Position numbers and translations under genes: made by a program
Notes under the pieces: generated by a model
Databases searched by the model: none
Seen by the model: only the letters and a program-made list of their open reading frames with translations
Told to the model about the DNA's origin: nothing
Shown: positions 1 through 5,199 of the stretch, one piece after another
How the letters are laid out: every line of letters starts with the position of its first letter
Position numbering within the stretch: the stretch's first letter is position 1
Assembly (NCBI GenBank): GCA_030635565.1
Contig: DAOVYP010000191.1
Span: 1-5,261 of the forward strand
Direction: 5' to 3'
DNA from: Spirochaeta sp.
GTDB lineage: Bacteria > Spirochaetota > Spirochaetia > DSM-2461
DNA: 5,261 nucleotides

Positions 1-259
1 CAGGGTTATCACCTGCCGGCAGCCGGGACGCGGTGGTAAGGGCTTCAATCAGCGTCTCTTCGGTCCATTTCTCCTGCCGTATCACCCTCATACCCTCTGG
101 AACCGGGGTTTCGGGTCCGGCCAGAAAAACAATTCCGGAAGCCCCGGGAATGGAAGAGCCCCATTCCAGGATTCTCTCGAAAGCCGATCGACCGCCGAGA
201 ACCGGCTGATATGCCAGGGGTGAGAGCCCCGCGATGTTGATTATGGCCAAATTTCCCAT
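1..259 (-). CDS. spiro-SPASM-like protein, N-terminal part (cut by window edge)
   Basis: An open frame runs without a stop from the ATG at 259 to the left edge (86 codons seen). The protein begins MGNLAIINIAGLSPLAY and continues with GGRSAFERILEWGSSIPGAS and GIVFLAGPE. It reads as an alternating beta/alpha fold like the N-terminal nucleotidyltransferase-like region of spirochaete spiro-SPASM proteins, whose later radical-SAM and SPASM parts would lie outside the window. The family assignment comes from recall of Treponema homologues, and no Fe-S cysteine motif is visible here. I chose the ATG at 259 over the in-frame ATG at 265 because the AGGGA at 271-267 sits 7 nt from the former but only 1 nt from the latter. 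The gene is divergent from the lipoprotein-xseAB operon. The reading frame is secure; the family name is moderately so. Confidence 0.6.
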   Translation of the reverse strand, partial: MGNLAIINIAGLSPLAYQPVLGGRSAFERILEWGSSIPGASGIVFLAGPETPVPEGMRVIRQEKWTEETLIEALTTASRLPAGDNP

Positions 260-288
260 GCTCATTTCCCTTTGAATGCATCTGCTTC

Positions 289-319
289 TTGACCCCGCCG
301 ATGCTCCCTTCCATATTAA
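289..319 (+). promoter_or_regulatory. Candidate promoter of the lipoprotein-xseA-xseB operon
   Basis: A TTGACC at 289-294 matches the -35 consensus in 5 of 6 positions. The -10 candidates are CATATT at 312-317 (17-nt spacer, 4 of 6) or the overlapping TATTAA at 314-319 (19-nt spacer). Either would place transcription start close to the ATG at 326, so the message would have almost no leader. This agrees with the lack of a Shine-Dalgarno sequence before that ATG. The call is by eye from consensus only. Confidence 0.3.
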
Positions 320-325
320 ACCTGT

Positions 326-826
326 ATGATGCCCAACCGGAACCCATTACGTTTTATAGTTCCCGCCGTACTGATCCTCACTCTCGCCGTTCTGTCCTGC
401 CGGGCCGATAAGCCGGTGGAACGGATACTCAAAAAGCTGAAACTCGGGTACACCATCGATACCGAAGGTGACTATCGGGTGATGGTGGAACTCCCCGACG
501 GTCGGAAGGCATCCGCAGGGGTGAGCGCCCATACGACATTACTCGACGGCAATGTCCGGGTACGGGAAATCTGGTCGGTAGCGGTAAGGATCCCGGGTGA
601 ACTGCCGGAAGAACTCGCTGAAAATCTGATGGGTGATACCTGGTCGTCCCGGAAATTCGGATCCTGGGCCCTGGCCGGTATGACATCCGACGGACGCCAT
701 GTACTGGTTTACATCACCCGCATTCCCGAAAAATCTTCCCCCCGGGTATTCCACGCCGCCCTGATGGACAGTGCCGAATCGGCTCTGGATCTTCGGAATG
801 CGCTGACCCATCTGGAAGGAGACTGA
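326..826 (+). CDS. Small lipoprotein of unknown function, possible YbjN-like fold
   Basis: This is a 166-residue protein with a lipoprotein signal: basic N-terminus (RNPLR), hydrophobic stretch at about residues 10-23, and a VLSC lipobox with the acylated cysteine at residue 25. It should be anchored in a membrane on the periplasmic or outer face. The mature part has an alternating beta pattern (GYTIDTEGDYRVMVELPDG), a hydrophobic strand around WSVAVRIPG, an RKFGSW segment and a final helix with ALMDSAESAL. This order resembles YbjN/type-III-chaperone-like folds, but I could not confirm it, so function is unassigned. The start is fixed by an in-frame TAA at 317-319 just upstream; ATG 329 is the only close alternative. 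No ribosome-binding sequence is visible. The stop lies 6 nt before xseA, which makes it the first gene of that operon. Confidence 0.8.
   Translation: MMPNRNPLRFIVPAVLILTLAVLSCRADKPVERILKKLKLGYTIDTEGDYRVMVELPDGRKASAGVSAHTTLLDGNVRVREIWSVAVRIPGELPEELAENLMGDTWSSRKFGSWALAGMTSDGRHVLVYITRIPEKSSPRVFHAALMDSAESALDLRNALTHLEGD
816..821 (+). promoter_or_regulatory. Ribosome binding site of xseA
   Basis: AAGGAG lies at the very end of the lipoprotein gene, 11 nt before the xseA ATG at 833. The spacing is slightly long, but this is the only strong purine-rich site nearby, and it supports the ATG at 833. Confidence 0.6.
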
Positions 827-832
827 TCCATT

Positions 833-2053
833 ATGTTTGCCGACGAAGGCCGACCCGTCTGGTCGGTAACTGAGCTCACTCATGCCATCAAGGGGCAGCT
901 GGAGACAACTTTTCCATCGATCAGTGTCGAGGGGGAAATATCCAACTGCCGGCCGTCAGGGGCCGGGCACATATATTTCACCCTCAAGGACTCAGGTGCC
1001 GTAATTTCCGCCGCCCTCTTCCGGGGACGGGCTGCCCGGGTGGAAGAAAGGCCCGTCGACGGTATGCAGGCCGTGATTACCGGAAAGATTGACGTCTATC
1101 CACCCCGGGGTTCCTACCAGATTATTGTGGAAAATATCCGGGCCGCCGGCCGTGGAGCCCTGCTTGAAGCCCTGGAAAGGCGCAAGAAGGCATTGGCCGC
1201 CGAGGGCTTGTTCGATCAGGGACGAAAGCGGGCACTGCCCCCCTACCCGCGCCGGGTGGCGGTAATCACTTCCCCCACAGGAGCGGCGATCCGGGACATC
1301 CTGCAGGTCCTGTCCCGGCGTTCGGCGGCTCCCCGGGTCACGGTGCTGCCCACTCCCGTCCAGGGCGCGGAGGCGCCCGGAAAAATCGCCGCCCAGCTGG
1401 CTCGGGCGGCGGCATACGGTCTCGGAGATGTGGTAATCCTGGCCCGGGGCGGCGGGTCACTGGAAGACCTGATGGCCTTCAACGAGGAAATCGTGGCCCG
1501 TGCGGTGGCGGACTGCCCTCTGCCCGTGATAAGCGGCGTCGGGCATGAAATTGACGTAAGCCTGGCCGATCTGGCGGCGGATGTCAGGGCGGCAACGCCT
1601 TCTGCGGCCGCCGAGCTGGTAAGCGACCGGTCCGAGGATCTTCTACTGAGGTCCCGGGGCTTCCGGAGAGAGGCGGCGGGGACGCTGGCCGCCCGTCTCG
1701 ATGCAGCCGGCCGCCGCTTGCGGACATTCAGCCTCCCCGAGCTGATCCGCCTGGTTTCCGGCCGCCTTGAAGAGGCCATGAGAGGAAGCGATGAGGCGCG
1801 GAGGGAACTGGAAAGGGCGGCCGCCGAGCGCCTGAACCTGTTAAGGCGCCGCCTTGAGCTGGCAGGGCGCTCCCTGGCCGACGCCTCCCCGAGAGCCGTG
1901 ATGGAACGCGGTTATGCCCGGGTATCTCTCAACGGTAAAAGTGTCACCGATTCGGACCAGCTCTCGGAAAAAGATGATATCAACCTTGAATTCGCCCGTG
2001 GCGGGGCCGATGCCAGGATTATCAAGCTGCACAGCGGCAAGGAGGAACTATGA
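833..2053 (+). CDS. xseA: Exodeoxyribonuclease VII large subunit
   Basis: This is the catalytic subunit of exonuclease VII, which with several XseB subunits degrades single-stranded DNA from both ends to oligonucleotides in the cytoplasm and takes part in mismatch repair and damage clearance. The 406-residue protein has the N-terminal OB-fold (VEGEISN near 32-38, GHIYFTLKD at 45-53), the nuclease domain, and a coiled-coil region at about 265-350 rich in Arg, Glu and Ala. It ends with the conserved tail SPRAVMERGYARV near 352-364. The residues reported as essential in E. coli, D155, R205 (ARGGGS), H238 and D241 (GVGHEID), fall at the same numbers here, so the enzyme should be active. It is about 50 residues shorter than the E. 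coli protein, mostly in the coiled coil or tail. It is cotranscribed with, and overlaps, xseB. Confidence 0.97.
   Translation: MFADEGRPVWSVTELTHAIKGQLETTFPSISVEGEISNCRPSGAGHIYFTLKDSGAVISAALFRGRAARVEERPVDGMQAVITGKIDVYPPRGSYQIIVENIRAAGRGALLEALERRKKALAAEGLFDQGRKRALPPYPRRVAVITSPTGAAIRDILQVLSRRSAAPRVTVLPTPVQGAEAPGKIAAQLARAAAYGLGDVVILARGGGSLEDLMAFNEEIVARAVADCPLPVISGVGHEIDVSLADLAADVRAATPSAAAELVSDRSEDLLLRSRGFRREAAGTLAARLDAAGRRLRTFSLPELIRLVSGRLEEAMRGSDEARRELERAAAERLNLLRRRLELAGRSLADASPRAVMERGYARVSLNGKSVTDSDQLSEKDDINLEFARGGADARIIKLHSGKEEL
2039..2045 (+). promoter_or_regulatory. Ribosome binding site of xseB
   Basis: A consensus AAGGAGG inside the 3' end of xseA ends 4 nt before the xseB ATG at 2050. 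It is the strongest ribosome-binding site in the window, and fits a small subunit that must be made in excess over XseA. Confidence 0.75.
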
Positions 2054-2271
2054 AAGGATTCGAGGAAAAACTGGGACGGCTGGAAGAGCTGGCCGAACAG
2101 ATACGGGACAGGGATGTACCCCTGGAAAAAGCCATGGCCCTCTTCGATGAAGGCGTCACCCTGTCAAAAGGCCTTGAAGAGGAATTGGAAGGGTTCGAAC
2201 GTAAAGTGGAAATCCTGTCAAATGAACCGGCGGAAGACGGCAGCGGAGAGCCGGAGCTCAAACCGTTCTAA
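2050..2271 (+). CDS. xseB: Exodeoxyribonuclease VII small subunit
   Basis: This 73-residue subunit binds the XseA coiled coil to form active exonuclease VII. The family pattern is clear: FEEKLGRLEELAEQI at 4-18, then the turn DVPLEKAMALFDEGV at 22-36, then LEEELEGFERKVEIL to about 57. The two helices form the expected hairpin. The last 16 residues are acidic and probably disordered. The length is near the usual 70-80. The start overlaps the xseA stop as ATGA, implying coupled translation. Its TAA at 2269-2271 overlaps the stop of the opposing DUF192 gene. Confidence 0.95.
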   Translation: MKGFEEKLGRLEELAEQIRDRDVPLEKAMALFDEGVTLSKGLEEELEGFERKVEILSNEPAEDGSGEPELKPF

Positions 2272-2276
2272 AACGG
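2263..2276. repeat. Small palindrome around two overlapping stop codons
   Basis: CCGTT (2263-2267) and AACGG (2272-2276) are perfect inverted repeats around the loop CTAA. The loop is exactly the 4-nt overlap that holds the xseB stop (TAA) and the opposing TAG. A 5-bp stem without a following T run is too weak to call a terminator with confidence. Confidence 0.4.
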
Positions 2277-2717
2277 CAGAACCACCTTATCCCCGGTCTC
2301 GATGCCTCTGTCCCTGAACCATCCCTGATTCACTTCCAGGGCATAAAGTACATTGCGCCGGGAGACCACCGATGCCATGCTTTCAGGTTTCATATCCTCA
2401 ATCTGGCGAATTGTACCATCGGCGGCGATAAACGCGATGGACAGGGGAATTTCCGTATCCTTCATCCAGAACGATACCTGGGATTCGTAATCGAAGACAA
2501 AAAGCATGCCGTGATTTTCGGGCAGGGATCGCCGGTGCATCAGCCCCTCGTTCCGGGTGCCTTGAGTATCGGCGATTTCTGCGGTCAGCTCATGACCGGC
2601 AACATCAATCAGCATTGTCGGAAGCGAATCAGCTCCGCATCCGATAATGAATGTAATAACAGCTATCAATAAAATACCGGTCGGTCGGCCGATTCCACCT
2701 GACCTGTCAGAACTCAT
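2268..2717 (-). CDS. DUF192 family lipoprotein
   Basis: This is a 149-residue protein of the DUF192 family (COG1430), a small secreted or lipid-anchored domain with no established biochemical role. Family motifs seen in order are RNEGLMHRRSLPENHGMLFVF, FWMKDTEIPLSIAFI with DG shortly after, and ALEVNQGWFRDRGI followed by GDKVVLP at the end. The start was set at the ATG at 2717 because it gives a lipoprotein signal with hydrophobic ILLIAVITFIIGC and the modified cysteine at residue 27; GGGAAGAA (2732-2725) lies 7 nt upstream. A longer frame reaching back to 2792 would lie inside the preceding gene and add residues that fit no signal peptide. The start overlaps the upstream gene by 11 nt, so the two are probably translated together. 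The stop overlaps that of xseB by 4 nt. Confidence 0.9.
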   Translation of the reverse strand: MSSDRSGGIGRPTGILLIAVITFIIGCGADSLPTMLIDVAGHELTAEIADTQGTRNEGLMHRRSLPENHGMLFVFDYESQVSFWMKDTEIPLSIAFIAADGTIRQIEDMKPESMASVVSRRNVLYALEVNQGWFRDRGIETGDKVVLPF

Positions 2718-3285
2718 CAAGAAATTCTTCCCGGGCCTGTTCCCGCCAGGCGATACGGTCGGATTCTGCGGCCTGTGCGGCTTCAAACACACCCAGATCC
2801 AGATATTTTACCGTCAGGGGCCGTTCCAGAGCCAATCTGGTGCTGCCGTCTTCCCACCAGGCCTTGCTGGGGTTCAGGTCTACAGGGGTGCCGTATCGCT
2901 CTTCCAGGGTGGTATAAACGGTAAACCAGTCAATTGTTTCGGGGTTGAGTTCCAGCATGATGGCACTCAAGGCTTCTTCTTCAAATTGAAACAGTCCTCG
3001 GGAAATAAAGAGAGAACCTCCGGCATCAATGAGGGACCCCCTGGGACGCTCAAGGAGGCTGACATCGGCTTCACCCCGATAATTGAACCAGCTGTCCTGA
3101 GACAGGAGATCTTTCACCGCATCGGGGCTCATCCCCAGGGATATGCCCCTGTAAGTACGGGAAATCGATTTTCCGGATTCATTATCCCCGGTCTGTGCGC
3201 CGACAGTCTGCACCAGTGTCAGTGTCAGAGAAATGAGAATTACAAGCCGGTGAAAAAATAGTCTGTTTCGTCGATAGATGGTCAT
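2707..3285 (-). CDS. Secreted protein of unknown function, spirochaete type
   Basis: This 192-residue protein has a signal peptide: basic start (YRRNRLFFHR), hydrophobic LVILISLTLTLVQ and a VGA-Q cleavage site after residue 30, giving a periplasmic or exported product. The mature domain starts near 45 with YRGISLGMSPDAVKDLL, then SWFNYRG, then FISRGLFQFEEEALSAIML, a segment with ERYGTP at 129-134, WWEDGSTRLALERPLTVKY at 143-161, and a charged helical tail. The GISLGMS...VK opening resembles small domains that recur in bacterial envelope proteins. I recall close relatives in Treponema, but none with a known function. It is the first gene of a two-gene unit with the DUF192 lipoprotein. Only a weak AGG lies before the ATG at 3285, so the start is slightly uncertain. 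Confidence 0.82.
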   Translation of the reverse strand: MTIYRRNRLFFHRLVILISLTLTLVQTVGAQTGDNESGKSISRTYRGISLGMSPDAVKDLLSQDSWFNYRGEADVSLLERPRGSLIDAGGSLFISRGLFQFEEEALSAIMLELNPETIDWFTVYTTLEERYGTPVDLNPSKAWWEDGSTRLALERPLTVKYLDLGVFEAAQAAESDRIAWREQAREEFLDEF

Positions 3286-3367
3286 TCATTTAACCTATCG
3301 GCGAAATCACCGGTATTTGAGAGTATTTGCGGTTGAAGCAATGGACCTGCACATTCATGATTATGAT
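3286..3367. other. Divergent intergenic region
   Basis: These 82 bp separate the minus-strand secreted protein from the plus-strand PEGA/barrel gene and must carry both promoters unless these overlap the coding regions. I see only weak candidates. TTGAAG at 3333-3338 with CATGAT at 3356-3361 has a 17-nt spacer on the plus strand, and TATGAT at 3362-3367 directly abuts the chosen ATG. None is convincing enough to list as a promoter. Confidence 0.4.
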
Positions 3368-4996
3368 ATGTTCCACCGAAGTCCCAGAATCCTGTTTGCC
3401 GCCATGGTGCTGGCTGCCGCCGTTTCCGCTGCTGCTGTCGATAATGAACAGATCATCATCATAGAATACGAATTCGAAGACTACCGCCGCAATAAAAGAA
3501 TGGAAGAAGAGGACCGTCTTCGGGGCAATGTCTTCACCTTCAAACCAGGTCTGGAAATTATCACCGACATTGACGATGTGGAAATCCGGTTCTTCGAGGA
3601 AAAGATAGGAAGGACTCCCTGGGAACAGGACAATCTGGCCGCCGGCGCATATCGGGTGGGGCTGGAACGCACCGGATTCGAGATTCTCGAGTTCTGGGTG
3701 ACTGTTCGCAACGACCGCCGGACCGTAGTGCTGGTGAGTATGGGAGAGCCTGCGGGAACTCTTGTTCTGGATGACCTCCCTCCCGGGGCCGAGGTGATGA
3801 TTGACCGCCGGCCTGTGGAAGGAGATGAGGTATCGGCTCCTGCCGGAAGACGCAGCCTGAGGGTATCGGCATTCGGCTGGGAAACTGTACAGGCCACCAT
3901 CGAAATCCCCTCAGGCGGAAGCCTCGAATGGCGATATGAGGGGAAGAGGACCGCCTTCGAACTTGAAGCCTCCAAAGTCCGGCCTCCGGTTCTCCCCCCG
4001 GGGGATCGAAGCGGCTTCCGAATCGAGTGGTCCGCGACATCCGGTGGCAGCGCCGATATCCGGATATTCAGGCCGGACGGAAAACAGGTCGCGGCAATCC
4101 CATTTGCCATAACTTCTTCCAGAGGAACGGTTGACTGGAGACCTGTCTCCGTGGATGGCGAGGATCTGCCGGAAGGCGAATACCGTGTCGTCACCAGAGG
4201 AACCGGGTATGATGATTCGATCGATTCTACCGAATCATCACTCTATCTCGACAGCCGTTTCAAGCGGGAAGCACGCCCGGCTTTCTCTCCCCTGCCGGGG
4301 CTGCTCTACGCATCGGGATCCGCCATGCTGCCCCGGGGTATCTGGCAGGCATCCACCAACGCCGGCATCGACATCGGTTCCGGTATTCCCGTCAACATCG
4401 GCCTCCGGTTTTCCCCGGCCGTTCGATGGGAATTCGCCGGTAAATTCGGCATCACCGCCCGGGATCCTTTTGATACCACCAGCATCGGTTTGTCCTTTTC
4501 CGGATCATGGAGAGCCAACCCGAAGCCCGGCCCTTATTCGATTAATCTGGTTATGCTCTTCTCATACGGCGGCTATGCCGCGGATTTCGGCCGCATCCCG
4601 TCAATGTATCCGGGTATGGCTCTGCCGGGGCTTCAATTCTCGGCTCCCATGGAATTCGCCATCGGTAACTGGAATCTCGTCGTATCACCCTCGGTATATC
4701 TCACCTTCCTCGGAACCGACACCGGTGAGTGGCGCTTCGCCGGTCCCGCCCGTCTGGTCGAGTCCCTCGGATTCGGTGTTTATTACGAAGACGGACGATT
4801 TCTGGTCGGCATCTCCGCGGCGGCGAGGGGACCCGATTACCCCCGGGAGTTCCTTGACTATACCATCTGGAGCGGACTGGAAGGCCGATTCGACCTTCCC
4901 GGAGATGCATCCTACCTGGCCGTTTATACCGGCGTCCGCACACTGGATGCCGATCCTGTCGTGAGCATGGGAATTGAATTCGGAGTAATCCGTTAG
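3368..4996 (+). CDS. Secreted PEGA-like / FlgD-Ig-like / beta-barrel-like envelope protein
   Basis: This 542-residue protein is unnamed. From the ATG at 3368 it has a clean signal peptide (MFHRSPR, then ILFAAMVLAAAVSA, cleavage near AAA-V at 23). A charged segment (EDYRRNKRMEEEDR) follows. Residues about 53-113 and 129-180 look like two PEGA-type beta domains (AGTLVLDDLPPGAEVMIDRRP; PAGRRSLRVSAFGWE). Residues about 217-280 resemble a FlgD-like Ig domain (DIRIFRPDGKQVA, then LPEGEYRVV). From about 308 to the end, alternating aromatic and glycine-rich strands suggest an outer-membrane beta-barrel, though the last residues (FGVIR) lack the usual terminal Phe. The frame extends to an ATG at 3278, but that would overlap the divergent gene's start and bury the signal peptide; ATG 3341 is a second alternative. 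No clear ribosome-binding site precedes any of them. A structural surface or outer-membrane role is inferred. Confidence 0.8.
   Translation: MFHRSPRILFAAMVLAAAVSAAAVDNEQIIIIEYEFEDYRRNKRMEEEDRLRGNVFTFKPGLEIITDIDDVEIRFFEEKIGRTPWEQDNLAAGAYRVGLERTGFEILEFWVTVRNDRRTVVLVSMGEPAGTLVLDDLPPGAEVMIDRRPVEGDEVSAPAGRRSLRVSAFGWETVQATIEIPSGGSLEWRYEGKRTAFELEASKVRPPVLPPGDRSGFRIEWSATSGGSADIRIFRPDGKQVAAIPFAITSSRGTVDWRPVSVDGEDLPEGEYRVVTRGTGYDDSIDSTESSLYLDSRFKREARPAFSPLPGLLYASGSAMLPRGIWQASTNAGIDIGSGIPVNIGLRFSPAVRWEFAGKFGITARDPFDTTSIGLSFSGSWRANPKPGPYSINLVMLFSYGGYAADFGRIPSMYPGMALPGLQFSAPMEFAIGNWNLVVSPSVYLTFLGTDTGEWRFAGPARLVESLGFGVYYEDGRFLVGISAAARGPDYPREFLDYTIWSGLEGRFDLPGDASYLAVYTGVRTLDADPVVSMGIEFGVIR
4994..4995. repeat. 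Possible TA target duplication, left copy
   Basis: This TA forms the first two bases of the PEGA/barrel gene's TAG stop and directly precedes the left terminal inverted repeat. A matching TA lies at 5200-5201, directly after the right repeat. Two bases prove nothing alone; the support comes from the restored reading frames described for the element. Confidence 0.4.
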
Positions 4997-5009
4997 TGCG
5001 GTGCCCCGG
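4996..5009 (+). repeat. Left terminal inverted repeat
   Basis: GTGCGGTGCCCCGG pairs with 5186-5199, with a single mismatch at 4999. Because the flanking target CGTTA/TAACG is itself palindromic, the visible inverted repeat extends outward to 19 bp (4991-5009 with 5186-5204), taking in both stop codons and both final Arg codons. Confidence 0.8.
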
Positions 5010-5060
5010 ATATTTGGTGACTAGGCGATTTGGAAATACGATGCAAATGGGTAATATGGT

Positions 5061-5149
5061 GGAGCTGCCCGAATTTCGCCGGAGTCGAGCCTCCAGGGCG
5101 AGTCCCGCTGGAACGAGGGGTACTTGCAGCAACGAGTCCGGGCAGCTCC
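5061..5149 (+). repeat. Inner stem-loop of the palindromic element
   Basis: GGAGCTGCCCG (5061-5071) is perfectly complementary to CGGGCAGCTCC (5139-5149). Within the 67-nt loop a second hairpin forms: TCGCCGGAG (5076-5084) with CTCC (5091-5094) and GGCGA (5097-5101), leaving a 2-nt bulge. CGAGTCC occurs twice, at 5099-5105 and 5133-5139. Outside the stem, AATAC (5035-5039) can pair with GTATT (5156-5160). The layout is that of a rod with an asymmetric bubble. This could be an RNA structure or simply MITE-type symmetry. Confidence 0.6.
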
Positions 5150-5185
5150 CTCACGGTATTCAATTATATGTTCGTGAACTGATTA

Positions 5186-5199
5186 CCGGGGCACCACAC
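5186..5199 (-). repeat. Right terminal inverted repeat
   Basis: CCGGGGCACCACAC mirrors the left repeat. Its last base completes the TAG stop of the minus-strand gene at the right edge. TA follows at 5200-5201. Confidence 0.8.

Larger units (their letters stand above)
4996..5199. mobile_element. MITE-like palindromic element between convergent genes
   Basis: This 204-bp element has terminal inverted repeats GTGCGGTGCCCCGG (4996-5009) and CCGGGGCACCACAC (5186-5199), matching at 13 of 14 positions. TA flanks both ends. Excision with one TA leaves CGTTAACG, in which the plus gene ends CGT TAA and the minus gene also ends CGT TAA, with stops overlapping by 4 nt. The terminal G of the element converts each to TAG, so neither protein changes. 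The interior holds a perfect 11-bp stem (5061-5071 with 5139-5149) and can fold into a long hairpin. It has no transposase and no credible gene. A TA target suggests mobilisation by an IS630/Tc1-mariner-type transposase elsewhere in the genome, which is inference. The alternative is a structured RNA gene. Confidence 0.55.

Noticed and set aside
45..347. Minus-strand frame covering the left intergenic region
   Set aside because: It overlaps the spiro-SPASM-like frame in another phase, gives a low-complexity Gly/Arg/His product, and crosses the start of the divergent lipoprotein gene.
1243..1779. Long minus-strand frame inside xseA
   Set aside because: It is a shadow of the GC-rich xseA coding frame. 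Its Ser/Arg/Ala-rich product has no motif, while xseA carries all its catalytic residues.
4131..4964. Long plus-strand frame overlapping the PEGA/barrel gene in another frame
   Set aside because: The product is rich in Pro, Ser and Arg and has no domain, as expected for an off-frame reading of this gene, whose own frame has a signal peptide and ordered beta domains.
5000..5195. tmRNA, RNase P RNA or SRP RNA
   Set aside because: No tRNA-like ends or tag-peptide frame for tmRNA. A GAGTCCGGGC at 5134-5143 faintly recalls an RNase P core, but the matching conserved partner segments are missing and the length is too short. No GGAAG-type SRP apical loop was seen.
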